Below, piece by piece: positions 16,559-25,920 of a DNA stretch of 64,000 bases. The stretch is from Oscillospiraceae bacterium (GTDB taxonomy: Bacteria; Bacillota; Clostridia; Oscillospirales; CAG-272). The notes beneath the pieces are model-generated. The model was given only the letters and a program-made list of their open reading frames with translations. It was not told the DNA's origin and searched no databases. How positions within the stretch are numbered: position 1 is the first letter of the stretch; every line of letters begins with the position of its first letter. Position numbers and translations under genes: made by a program. The stretch is from positions 34,048 through 98,047 of the forward strand of contig SVTR01000003.1 of the NCBI GenBank assembly GCA_015063685.1, given 5' to 3'.

Positions 16559-17718
16559 GAAATGCTCCAACTATTTTTGATAAACTGAATGATGCGCCCC
16601 GCCTGAGCCACGTGATTCTTCTCTGCCAGCACGAAGCTCCTGGCCTTCTGTCCAAAGGCCTCCAGCTCTCGGCTGTCCCGATCCAGGGCTTGTCTCAGGG
16701 CCACGGCCAGGCCGTCTTCTTGGGCATCATCAAAATAATATAAATATTCGTCATACTCATCGGGAAAGCCCGGCAGCTTAGCGCAAAGCACGGGGGTTCC
16801 CGAGACCATGTATTCCATGGTTTTGGAGGGAAAAGAATATTTCGTGTATTCCCCTTCGCTCGTTCGGGGGTTGACCAGCAACGTTGCCGTTAACTCAGCC
16901 TGCACAACCTGCTGGTTAGGAAAACAACCATGATAGATCACTTGGGGATGAAGCTTGGTAATCTCCCGAAGCTCGGCAGCATAACCACCGTTACCATAGA
17001 GATGCAACTCCTCGTTCTCCTTGGCAATCTTCAAAAAAGATTCCACCAGATTGGCGACACCATATTTACGATAAAGGGCACCTGCGTACATGACGACCCT
17101 CTTCCCTGCTTTGGGGCGGGGACGCGTCACATCCGACATACGGACATCGGCGTGTCCTTCCAAAACTACATAAGGCTTTCCTTGAGGGTTGATCACTTCA
17201 TTCATTTGCTTCGTCAGAAAAACGTATCCATCTGCCATACTGATCAGCCGATGATTTATGCGGTTGCATTTTGGGCTACTGTTAACGTACATTGGCAGAT
17301 CCGTTACAATGCCCACACTTTTCATGCCTCTAAGTTTAGAAGCCAGCAAAGCACCGAAGGATGATGAGATCACCAGCACATCATAAATCACGACAGTGTT
17401 CTTGGCAGAAAAGAGGGTCTTAAAAAAAGCTTTACTCGCCAACATAAAATGCTTGACCCCTGGGAAATTTATACATGAGATATACTGCTTTGTCAGTTTG
17501 CCGTCTGTTGTTTTTCTCCACCTTACGATCTTCTTGGAGCTATTTGCTCGGGAAATTGGCAATGTGGCATAAGCATTTACAGAGATTCCATTTTCAGCCA
17601 AACCCAAGCTTAACAGTTGGTGATATTTATTGGCCGCATAATTCGGTGTCTTTCCTTTGTCATAATAGACATCAAGGATCTCGTCATCAAACATGGCAGA
17701 CAAATATAAAATGTTCAT
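16555..17718 (-). CDS. GT4-like glycosyltransferase
   Basis: A 387-residue GT-B glycosyltransferase. It has an N-terminal domain (MNILYLSAMFDDEI) with a membrane-facing hydrophobic stretch at VIYDVLVISSSFGALLASKL, and a donor domain beginning KRVVMYAGALYRKYGVANLV and ending with SFPSKTMEYMVSGTPVLC, a typical Lys-Glu donor site. It overlaps both neighbours by 4 bp. It belongs to the repeat-unit assembly set. Sugar unknown. Confidence 0.82.
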   Translation of the reverse strand: MNILYLSAMFDDEILDVYYDKGKTPNYAANKYHQLLSLGLAENGISVNAYATLPISRANSSKKIVRWRKTTDGKLTKQYISCINFPGVKHFMLASKAFFKTLFSAKNTVVIYDVLVISSSFGALLASKLRGMKSVGIVTDLPMYVNSSPKCNRINHRLISMADGYVFLTKQMNEVINPQGKPYVVLEGHADVRMSDVTRPRPKAGKRVVMYAGALYRKYGVANLVESFLKIAKENEELHLYGNGGYAAELREITKLHPQVIYHGCFPNQQVVQAELTATLLVNPRTSEGEYTKYSFPSKTMEYMVSGTPVLCAKLPGFPDEYDEYLYYFDDAQEDGLAVALRQALDRDSRELEAFGQKARSFVLAEKNHVAQAGRIIQFIKNSWSIS

Positions 17719-18827
17719 TTGTTTTCCTTTTCAATACGCTTTGTAGCTTCCCGGATTACCTGACACCCCCGATGGTATTCCTCCAGCACACGTTCAAGCT
17801 CATTATCGCACGCCTCTTCAAATGCCTTGTGATCCAAAGACATATAATAGTCATATACCGCGTCGGCATAGTTTTCATTTTGAGGGTCACAAGAGAATCC
17901 GATGCCTGCATTTTCAACACGATTACCCATAATCGCGTTTTTCATACAAAGCTGGGGAATCCTAAAAATTGCACCGTCATAAAAGCGGTTGCTCATGGCA
18001 ATCATCATATTCCGATTCCCAAACACATTGTGGATGAGATCGGTTGTACATATAAACCGATAGCGATCTTCCGGCACATACTCTCCATGAAACCAAATGT
18101 TTTCTGCTTTTTTTTCATTTGCATAAGCCTTTAATCGATCGGTCAACCGATCCTCTCTGCCGTAATAATGCAGTTCAAAGCGAGGATCATTTGCTAACCG
18201 ATCCATCATCAGGCAGTTGGTTTTTTCATCGCGGATAAATCCCCAATAGGAAATGCGAATTGCGTCGGCGGATGTCCCATATCTTTTTTTATCTTCTCGA
18301 TGGTCAAGGGACTCCTTTATAAAATTATGGGACGTATATATTTTTTCCTTTGCTTCCTGCGGTAGCAGTTGCCGAAAACCGTCACTACTGACGAAGGTAG
18401 CATAAGAGCAATTGACCAATTTATGAATAATTTTTTTGAAAAATCCGTACTTTTCATATGTTGAATCCCGATAATCGTAGATATATCTTCCGCGATACTT
18501 TCGGGTCAGTACATTTGACAATAAAACCCCCGGAAAGGAGTGAAGGAAAATAATAAAATCATAGTTCCCTCTGCGGATCAGCTTTTTAGCATATTGACGA
18601 TACCTGATAAAATTCGGAATTTTGGAAGAAATACGAACGTTATCTTCTTGGCATTTTGAAAATTCATGAAGTGTCACGTTTTCGTAGTCCGCAAGATTTT
18701 CCGGCTTTTTATCGCGGTTCCAATACAAGACGTGGATGTCATGTTCTTGATCATCTATGTTGTCCAGGTAAAACCGCAAATAGGGAATATATTTGAGTTT
18801 TGAAAAGCCCATGAGTAATATTTTCAT
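17715..18827 (-). CDS. Probable glycosyltransferase (GT4-like)
   Basis: A 370-residue protein starting MKILLMGFSKLKYIPYLRFYLDN with a Rossmann-like N-terminal half (FIIFLHSFPGVLLSNVL, YIYDYRDSTYEK) and a second domain with IRISYWGFIRDEKTN and LHYYGREDRL, as in divergent GT-B enzymes of capsule clusters. The E...E donor motif is not obvious. AGAAAGAG lies upstream. It starts 208 bp downstream of the 40-residue peptide gene, after a repeat. Confidence in the fold is moderate. Confidence 0.68.
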   Translation of the reverse strand: MKILLMGFSKLKYIPYLRFYLDNIDDQEHDIHVLYWNRDKKPENLADYENVTLHEFSKCQEDNVRISSKIPNFIRYRQYAKKLIRRGNYDFIIFLHSFPGVLLSNVLTRKYRGRYIYDYRDSTYEKYGFFKKIIHKLVNCSYATFVSSDGFRQLLPQEAKEKIYTSHNFIKESLDHREDKKRYGTSADAIRISYWGFIRDEKTNCLMMDRLANDPRFELHYYGREDRLTDRLKAYANEKKAENIWFHGEYVPEDRYRFICTTDLIHNVFGNRNMMIAMSNRFYDGAIFRIPQLCMKNAIMGNRVENAGIGFSCDPQNENYADAVYDYYMSLDHKAFEEACDNELERVLEEYHRGCQVIREATKRIEKENK

Positions 18828-18889
18828 ATGATATAACTCTTTCTTCTGTGACTACTACGAAAATTTCAATAAACAAGTTTGAATCATTT

Positions 18890-19035
18890 TGCAGTGCAGT
18901 ACAGCCGAAGCTGTACCGCACTGACTTTTTTAGAGTTTAGGTTTTATTAACCCATGAGGAGATTAAATTTTTCTGTGAAATATGGCGAAAAAATCACTAC
19001 GGTTTCGCCATCAAAAGAGTTTTTCGAGGTGACCT
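18890..19035. repeat. Fold-back repeat between operon genes
   Basis: Two hairpins are visible: CAGTGCAGTACAGC against GCTGTACCGCACTG around CGAA (about 18891-18923, followed by T6 on the plus strand), and ATGGCGAAA against TTTCGCCAT (about 18983-19011). The right end, GAGTTTTTCGAGGTGACCTT, resembles the right end of the 333-502 element (GAGTTTTTAGAGATGCCCTT), so both seem to belong to one repeat family. It lies within the long operon and may affect transcript stability or partial termination. Confidence 0.6.
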
Positions 19036-19158
19036 TTAGTTAAAACCAAAATCATCCTCCGGAAGGACTGCGTTGCCACTCCCTTCACTAGACGTAACGA
19101 CATCCTGAATGCTAATATGAATAATCTCCACAGTGGGCATTTCATATTTATTTTTCAT
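19036..19158 (-). CDS. 40-residue acidic peptide gene of unknown function
   Basis: An ATG preceded by AAAAAGGAG opens a 40-codon frame 19 bp downstream of the giant secreted protein. The peptide begins MKNKYEMPTVEIIHISIQDV, then has a Ser/Gly segment (VTSSEGSGN) and an acidic end (PEDDFGFN). It has no signal peptide or membrane segment. The pattern Tyr-Glu-x-Pro, a short hydrophobic Ile/Val strand, Asp-Val-Val-Thr-Ser-Ser, then a Gly/Asp-rich tail resembles small orphan peptides I recall from many Clostridia. Position and ribosome site argue that it is translated. A RiPP-like precursor or a chaperone-like partner are guesses only. Confidence 0.68.
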   Translation of the reverse strand: MKNKYEMPTVEIIHISIQDVVTSSEGSGNAVLPEDDFGFN

Positions 19159-19177
19159 AATTTTGCTCCTTTTTTAA

Positions 19178-22100
19178 TCATTGTTTATAGATTAGGGCAG
19201 ACTCACCATAATTATAAATGGCTTTCAAAAGCTCGCGTAACTCTTCATTTTCGGTATTTTGATGCTTTTGAATGTATGTATATACCGAGTAATTGACTGT
19301 TTGGCCTATCTGTTCGCCATCCTTCTTGATAACCGCACTGACCACATCATTAAACTCAGTAGCCTTAATACCGCAGAAAGAAAGATAATACTTACCATTT
19401 TTGTATGTCAGGTCCTCAAAGGTGTAGATTGTGGTACGTCCGTTAATGGCTACCTCAAAGGTATAAAGCGAGATATCCTTCGTTGCAGTGATGCCTAACA
19501 GTAATGTCATTTCACTGGAAAGCTCCAAGGTCGCACTGGCATATCTGATGTCGGGATCGACAGCTCCGATCAACTCTTGTTTGTTATAAGTTTCGTCTAA
19601 TCTGTTAAAGTTACTGGGTGTAAGTTCTATGCCATCTGTAACGAGTGCATCAACCTTATAATTTTGATAAACCTGGGTTTTGGAACCATATACCAACAGA
19701 TCGCTGACCATACGCTTCAAATTTTCATCATCCGGTTTTTGCTCTAAAAGATTGATACAATACTGACGAATACTGTAATCCAGGATACTGACACTTACCT
19801 CTTCTCCGTTAACCATTGCATAGAGAGTCGCGTCAATACGATCGCCCATTTTTTGGGGATTCACGTTAGAAAATGCGTAGCAGTATCTCCCCTGTTCATC
19901 CACTGTGTATGTGGTCACAACAGTCTCATTACCATTAAAGCTGAAGACCATGCGGGGATTGACAAAACCGTCAGGGACAGTTACGGCATAGATCACATTG
20001 ATATTCTCCGAAAGAACAAGAGACGCACCGTTGATCGCAAATTTTTTATACCCGCTCCCAAGTGCAAGCCTCACATCTTGCGTATTGATTCCCTTGGAAA
20101 CTGTCACAGACTCGCTAAAGATTACATGATTAGCTTTTATTACCGTCATATCGTAAGTGCCTACAGGAACATTTTCGAGGCAATACTCGGCATTTAATCC
20201 CTCTACGGTCACCGCATATGCCACCTCTGTTTCACCATCATGCGTCAAGCGTACTACAATTTCCTCTTCTTCACCGATGACACTTGTGATAGTTCCGCTA
20301 AGTGTTCCGCTAATATAAGTATAGGGAACTCCCTCATTTTGGGCAAACTGTTCAGCATAGGTTCCACGAACGACATTCAAAACCGCCTTAGTGGAACCAA
20401 TGAAAGCGTTGTGATAGATCTCGGAAATATTTTTGGGCATATACACATTAACCAAATCTGAACAATATCCCAAAGCCGCATATCCCATATGCGTTACGTT
20501 ATCCGGAATTTGAACCTCACTCAAATACCAAGGACCGCAAATCGCAGAAGTACCGATTCTAGCCAATTTGCTTCCCTCTTCAAATGTCATGCGTCTAATG
20601 TTATAACACTGATAGAAAGTACGATCACCAAGCGCCGTGATATCCTTACCAACAACAACATCCTTAATTTTCATGGACAAAGTATCATCGCCCTTCAACC
20701 AAGGTCTGTTCTTGTAAGCAAGATCAGGATTTCCAGTCGTGTCTACCTGCTCATAATCATAAGTATCACCTTCGCCGGAAAGAACAAAGGTGCCGTCAGC
20801 ATACAGGATAAAGTATGCCTCAGGGCCCGCCAAGCCGGCAAGCAACACATCGGCTGTGGTAGATTCAGCAAATATGCCTTTGTCAAAGACACAAATTTCA
20901 CCGCTGATGACGATCTCGCCATCAAAGGCAATACTGTTTGCATCAAAGAACGCAGGTCCAACATTGGCGATATGGTTGTAGCCGCTCACAGGCACGCCAT
21001 TATCCAGATAACGAGTATCACCGTTTTCATCGGTCCACCATTCCGCAGACATAGGATACTTGTGTGCGCAAATACCGTTGGTACCGAAGTTGTAGTACTT
21101 ACCTTCGATGAGCTGCACACCGGTATACATGACACCGTCCTTATAGTAGGACTCCCCGTTCCAACCGTCGGCCATCACGACACCGTCAACGTAAGTCTTG
21201 CCGTCGGTATGAACACCGCTGAACAGCTCGCCGCCACTGGTGCAAGCCAGCTTGCCGTCAACGAAATCATAGGTGTGAACGCCGGTTGCGGGAACGGTGG
21301 TACCCCAGTCAAGCACGGCGCCGCAACCTCCGGCGGTATCACAATCATGACCGTTTTCTGTCTTGGTTACGCAAGAACAACCTGTGCAGAATACGCGGCC
21401 AATATAGCCTTCTTCGGTACAAGTAGCAGCCTTATTCTGTGCTTCTCCCGCAGAATGGAGATGCCAACTGCTCTTATCATACTTAAGGAAGTATTCCTGC
21501 TTCTGATCAACAGTTAGTTTGCCCCACCAACAACCAATCTGGCGCTCAGTATCAACTTGGATCTTGTCACCGGAGAACATCTCGGTAGTGCCATCGGTAA
21601 ATTCAACAAGACCTGCCAAGGGATTAATAATGATATCGTAATTGTGACCTACGAATTCATTCCAGCATTCGTAAGGGTCGTACATGCCGTTTCCGTTCAA
21701 GTCACTGTCACCGCCGACAGAAGGAACGTATCCGGGATATATCTCCTCCTTGAACTCCCATGTCTGAACGGGGATGGAAACAAGTGCCTTTTCACCGGTT
21801 ACTTCTACGTCACCGGTACGTTCAATTGTAATATACGCAATGTTTTCTTTCGCAAGATCGGTGGTATAGGTTGCGGTGAAGCCATACAAAGTAACCATGT
21901 GGTCTAAGATCCAATAGTTAACGTTGTTCAAATCGAGAGTAAGGGATACCTTTTCAACTTTCTCTACGTTCTTTGCCACCACGTCCACCCAATACTGGGA
22001 TCCGGTAGGAACCAAGGTTGCATCGGTTTGAGGTGCAAGCCAAATATCAGCATCGTTGTTTTCAGCCTGTACGCTGATCTTTCTGATTACGGAAGCATAG

Positions 22101-24586
22101 TTGCCTGCCATGTCGCAAGCGGTAAACTTAACGGTATGGACACCGTTCTTCAACTCGGTAGCAGGAACAGAGATAACCTTTCCGTTAAACGTATATTCAA
22201 CTTCGTTTCCGTCAATATATACCTTGATGGAATTACTATCCAAACCGGTAGCATTTACATATTGGGTATTTTCAGCAACGTTTACCGCAAACCCAATGCT
22301 GTTATAGTTGGTAACAGTAGCGCTGTTGCGCTGGTTATTAAGATACTTGTCTTCGGCAGAAATAGGCTCAACATACTGAACCTCACCAAAGATAGGAGCA
22401 TCTCTATCGTCACAAGCTTCAGAATAATCTACGGTAAGATTATCCACAAAGAAGGTATTCATACCGGCAACACCGGGGGTCGTCTGCCAGTTGTATTCGC
22501 CGGAGGTACCGCCGTTAAGCTGACAGCTGATTTCTATTCTGGCGCCTCCGCCTGCCGTCGGGTTTGCAGGATTCCACGCCTCGTTCTTCTTAAGCGTAAT
22601 ACTGTCATAACCACTAACGTCTACCGCACAGTATCTCCATCCGGATTCCTCAAAATACAGAGAATCACCGTAGGTGATGGGGTAAGCATCGATACCGATT
22701 TCTTCTCCATTCTTGGTACCGGTAAAGCAGAATCTTATAGCCACGCTTACGGCATCCTTGGGGAAATATACCCAAACGCCGATAGATTTTGCATTTTCAT
22801 AAGTTACGGTCTCGCCTGCCCAACGCAAAGAAGTGCCAAGCCAGTTCAAAGTACCGTAGGTCGTATCGGAATAAACAGCACCGGCACCGTTGCCGTCGTG
22901 AACCATACCGGTAGCGGATGTTACGGGATAGCTTTCAAGAATGTTGTTATACGCGTTAAGACCGGGTTTAGCATGGCTGCTATTCTTTCTCTGCTGAAGA
23001 TGCTCTACATACCAACCCTCACCAAAGCCGTTTTCAAAATTCCAAACTACTTCAGATGCCTTACCGAATACTACTTGCATAGTTGCGGTAACATCGGGAT
23101 CATGTGTCAAGGTAGCCGTGATAGAACCGCCGGTAACCGTAGGATCCTCTGTTGCGGTAATCACGTATCCGTTCAAGGTACCCATATTGTCGTTATCAAG
23201 CTTAACTTTAAAGTCAGAAGTCTTGCTTATAACTTCATAAATACCGTATGTAGCAGAAAGGGTAAAGCTGGCCTGCTGGCCTGTAGGAACGGTCAAAACA
23301 GACTGGCTGAAATGAATGGCATCGGGAATTACGATATTGATCTCGCAAGCACCGTATACTTTTCCTTCATACTCGATCTGTGCACTTACTGCACCGGTTT
23401 TGCCGGTAGAAACAAACAGACCGTCTTGATCAATGGTACCGAAGGAATCATCAGACAGTGTCCACTGAGCACCTTCGGGGATCTCTGCCGCACCACCCGT
23501 AAGATCAGCACCAATAGCCGAGAACTGAACAGAGCTTCCGGGGGTAAAATACTCGCCTTCAGCACTTACATTTGCGCGAACAAATTCTCCGTCCGAGGGA
23601 GCTGTTGTGATAAAACAGATACCGGAGGTGGAGGGACGGAGACCACCGTCGGAAGGAGAGTTGTTGACCTTCAGCTCCTCACCGGGACGCTGAGATACGA
23701 AAGTGGAGGATCCACCACCGTCACAGTTAGCCGCCCAAACGCAGCCTGCAGCGATCATAACCTCTGCGCACTCGTACATATTCATACCGGCGGAGAAGGG
23801 AGACTGACGACCGTCGTTAAGCATCATAACGACCTGACCGTCCGCGGTAATACCCACAACGGAACGGGGAGCGGGGTTGTCTTTATGAGAAGCCTTGCTC
23901 TGGTTTACACCATCTTTTACAATGTATCCGCTGGATACCGGAATAACAGTGTCTTCCCAGCCGTCAAGGTCAACCGAAGTACGGATCTGTACCATTTCGA
24001 GCTCGGGGATATCGGCGGGTCTGGGGTTGCCGTTTTCATCAATGTCCTTGTTGATGACCACGCAGGTGGGGAAACCAACGTTGCCGTAAGCATAACCGCA
24101 GTTACCTGGGTCAAACATGATCTCGCCGTTCATCATCATGAAGCCGAGAGGTTCGCCTACACGGTCTGCAGGATAGCCGGTGTACCAAGACAAGCAGCAG
24201 TTCATCACACCGATGACTTCGCCGTCCATGTTCTCGTCGATCCAGTTCGCCTGATCGAGCATGGTGTCTGTTTGGTACTTAGATGTATCCATCTCGGAAT
24301 ACGTAGGAATGACACTTACATAGGAATGGTTCACATCAGCCTTCATAATATGAATAACCTGACGATAATTACCCGCATCGTTATTCAGAACGATCTCGGA
24401 TTCGGAAATGCCGGGCGCATTATCCCAGTCCTTTTTGGAGATGAGGTTATAGTACTCATCCGTGCTTGTGGATGCATTGTGATTGTAATCAACACCTGCC
24501 GCAAACGGAATCACGGGCATCATGCCAATCATCATCACAGATGCAATTAAAAAAGCCAAAACGCGAATAAATCTCGTGTTTTTCAT
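19178..24586 (-). CDS. Giant secreted phosphodiester glycosidase (NAGPA) multidomain protein
   Basis: An 1802-residue exported protein. Residues 1-30 are a signal peptide. Residues about 60-330 form an NAGPA-type phosphodiester glycosidase domain (GVMNCCLSWYTG, APRSVVGITADGQVVMMLNDGR, AAGCVWAANCDGGGSST), the fold that removes sugars from sugar-phosphodiesters. Next come Ig-like and beta-sandwich parts, a cysteine-rich stretch (ATCTEEGYIGRVFCTGCSCV), a tyrosine/glycine repeat part like cell-wall binding modules (YYKDGVMYTGVQ), a BspA-type leucine-rich part around 1300-1430 (FYQCYNIRRMTFEEGSKLARIG), and a C-terminal beta-rich region. There is no LPxTG anchor. Encoded inside the polysaccharide operon, it may trim or modify the polymer or wall teichoic acid (inference). 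AAAAAGGAG precedes the start. Confidence 0.85.
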   Translation of the reverse strand: MKNTRFIRVLAFLIASVMMIGMMPVIPFAAGVDYNHNASTSTDEYYNLISKKDWDNAPGISESEIVLNNDAGNYRQVIHIMKADVNHSYVSVIPTYSEMDTSKYQTDTMLDQANWIDENMDGEVIGVMNCCLSWYTGYPADRVGEPLGFMMMNGEIMFDPGNCGYAYGNVGFPTCVVINKDIDENGNPRPADIPELEMVQIRTSVDLDGWEDTVIPVSSGYIVKDGVNQSKASHKDNPAPRSVVGITADGQVVMMLNDGRQSPFSAGMNMYECAEVMIAAGCVWAANCDGGGSSTFVSQRPGEELKVNNSPSDGGLRPSTSGICFITTAPSDGEFVRANVSAEGEYFTPGSSVQFSAIGADLTGGAAEIPEGAQWTLSDDSFGTIDQDGLFVSTGKTGAVSAQIEYEGKVYGACEINIVIPDAIHFSQSVLTVPTGQQASFTLSATYGIYEVISKTSDFKVKLDNDNMGTLNGYVITATEDPTVTGGSITATLTHDPDVTATMQVVFGKASEVVWNFENGFGEGWYVEHLQQRKNSSHAKPGLNAYNNILESYPVTSATGMVHDGNGAGAVYSDTTYGTLNWLGTSLRWAGETVTYENAKSIGVWVYFPKDAVSVAIRFCFTGTKNGEEIGIDAYPITYGDSLYFEESGWRYCAVDVSGYDSITLKKNEAWNPANPTAGGGARIEISCQLNGGTSGEYNWQTTPGVAGMNTFFVDNLTVDYSEACDDRDAPIFGEVQYVEPISAEDKYLNNQRNSATVTNYNSIGFAVNVAENTQYVNATGLDSNSIKVYIDGNEVEYTFNGKVISVPATELKNGVHTVKFTACDMAGNYASVIRKISVQAENNDADIWLAPQTDATLVPTGSQYWVDVVAKNVEKVEKVSLTLDLNNVNYWILDHMVTLYGFTATYTTDLAKENIAYITIERTGDVEVTGEKALVSIPVQTWEFKEEIYPGYVPSVGGDSDLNGNGMYDPYECWNEFVGHNYDIIINPLAGLVEFTDGTTEMFSGDKIQVDTERQIGCWWGKLTVDQKQEYFLKYDKSSWHLHSAGEAQNKAATCTEEGYIGRVFCTGCSCVTKTENGHDCDTAGGCGAVLDWGTTVPATGVHTYDFVDGKLACTSGGELFSGVHTDGKTYVDGVVMADGWNGESYYKDGVMYTGVQLIEGKYYNFGTNGICAHKYPMSAEWWTDENGDTRYLDNGVPVSGYNHIANVGPAFFDANSIAFDGEIVISGEICVFDKGIFAESTTADVLLAGLAGPEAYFILYADGTFVLSGEGDTYDYEQVDTTGNPDLAYKNRPWLKGDDTLSMKIKDVVVGKDITALGDRTFYQCYNIRRMTFEEGSKLARIGTSAICGPWYLSEVQIPDNVTHMGYAALGYCSDLVNVYMPKNISEIYHNAFIGSTKAVLNVVRGTYAEQFAQNEGVPYTYISGTLSGTITSVIGEEEEIVVRLTHDGETEVAYAVTVEGLNAEYCLENVPVGTYDMTVIKANHVIFSESVTVSKGINTQDVRLALGSGYKKFAINGASLVLSENINVIYAVTVPDGFVNPRMVFSFNGNETVVTTYTVDEQGRYCYAFSNVNPQKMGDRIDATLYAMVNGEEVSVSILDYSIRQYCINLLEQKPDDENLKRMVSDLLVYGSKTQVYQNYKVDALVTDGIELTPSNFNRLDETYNKQELIGAVDPDIRYASATLELSSEMTLLLGITATKDISLYTFEVAINGRTTIYTFEDLTYKNGKYYLSFCGIKATEFNDVVSAVIKKDGEQIGQTVNYSVYTYIQKHQNTENEELRELLKAIYNYGESALIYKQ

Positions 24587-24677
24587 GTTTTTTCTCCTTT
24601 TTGGTTTTAATGGGACAACGATATATATAAACCGACACAGTCGGAAAGTTTTCGGCTATCTATTTTGTTTTATGAAA

Positions 24678-25889
24678 TCATTCAATCCTCAACGCGGTGA
24701 CTATGCTTTGATACGCCTTAGCTACATGATAATGTTCCCAAAGATAATTTTTAGCACGTGCGGACATGCCTGTCGTATCTTGCAATACTATGGTTTGAAT
24801 CAGCGAGGAAAATCTTTCAACATCGTTACTTTCACACCACCAACCGAAGCCGCCGTCCGTGATAACCTTCCCCACGTCGGTATTAGGATCGGTACAAGCC
24901 AAAACAGGTAACCCCGCTTGTATATAGGGCAAAAGACGCGAGGGAAAATTGGGGATGGTGAAACGGTGATCCAAGAAAATCATACCCACGTCGCAGGCCG
25001 CCACCATACGATCGTAATCATCTTTTGGTATATGTTTAAGAAGTTTGACATTTCCCTGCGGCTCGCTTTTTATAAAAGTTTCCACTTTATGATATTCCGT
25101 ACCACCGCCTATGAGTAAGAAAAAAGCTTTAGATTTTTTTTGATTTCGCAAACATTCGATCAAAAACGAGATTCCTTGAGGTTTTCCAAAATTCCCACCA
25201 TACAAAAACACTTTTCTATCTTGAGGAATTCCATATCTATCCCGCATCTCCCTTTTAGCGGTGGGAGACAAGGACATATCCCTTGGTTCGATACAGTTTG
25301 GACACACGCTGATGGTATCCGGACTTATCTTAGGGTTATGCTCTAGCACATAATTTACATTGGCCGAAGACATGCACCCAATATGATCCGAAACAGCATA
25401 CAAATGCTCTTCTTTTCTGCGGAAATAGCGATACAAGAGACCTTTCAAACCATTTTGAGCCATCATACCGAGATCTACTGCATTTTGAGGGAAGATATCC
25501 TTCAACAACAAGTAGGTTTGGGCTTGATCCCTTTTTTTGATATATTCAACCACACCAACCAACGTAATAGGCGGGGTGGAATACAGGACAAGATCAAAGT
25601 GAACCCCCGGGAAATACTTTTTAATAGCTTTTTTGTACTGGCCTTCGATCTGAAGAGTGGTGACACCTTTTTCAATGCGGCCGCAGCCTGTGAGATTTCC
25701 AATCCGAACGTACAGCATATGCGCGCCGTGGTCATCCTTCAATTCTGTAGGAAGCCCCGTGTTTTTTTCCCTTTGGGATACCACATACACGGTGTGTCCG
25801 TGCGCTCGAAACTGTCGGAGCAGATCTGGGTAAAGACTATACGCCTCTATGCTCTTCATTCGCCCGGTCGTCAAAAACAAAACATTCAT
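24678..25889 (-). CDS. WbuB-like GT4 glycosyltransferase
   Basis: A 403-residue GT-B glycosyltransferase, N-terminus MNVLFLTTGRMKSIEAYSLYPDLLRQF, with LVLYSTPPITLVGVVEYIKKR and LLLKDIFPQNAVDLGM, segments typical of WbuB-type amino-sugar transferases. The donor domain begins RKVFLYGGNFGKPQGI and includes NFPSRLLPYIQAGLPVLAC. GAGGAAT stands before the start. It is upstream of the giant secreted protein in the operon. Substrate not assigned. Confidence 0.84.
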   Translation of the reverse strand: MNVLFLTTGRMKSIEAYSLYPDLLRQFRAHGHTVYVVSQREKNTGLPTELKDDHGAHMLYVRIGNLTGCGRIEKGVTTLQIEGQYKKAIKKYFPGVHFDLVLYSTPPITLVGVVEYIKKRDQAQTYLLLKDIFPQNAVDLGMMAQNGLKGLLYRYFRRKEEHLYAVSDHIGCMSSANVNYVLEHNPKISPDTISVCPNCIEPRDMSLSPTAKREMRDRYGIPQDRKVFLYGGNFGKPQGISFLIECLRNQKKSKAFFLLIGGGTEYHKVETFIKSEPQGNVKLLKHIPKDDYDRMVAACDVGMIFLDHRFTIPNFPSRLLPYIQAGLPVLACTDPNTDVGKVITDGGFGWWCESNDVERFSSLIQTIVLQDTTGMSARAKNYLWEHYHVAKAYQSIVTALRIE

Positions 25890-25920
25890 ATCAATTCATT
25901 CCTCAGCGCCAAAACGTGCA

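Noticed and set aside
22028..24550. An 840-codon plus-strand frame opposite the giant secreted protein
   Set aside because: It mirrors a well-supported gene with signal peptide and known domains. The antisense product has no recognisable family and no ribosome site, and its length follows from biased codon use on the other strand.
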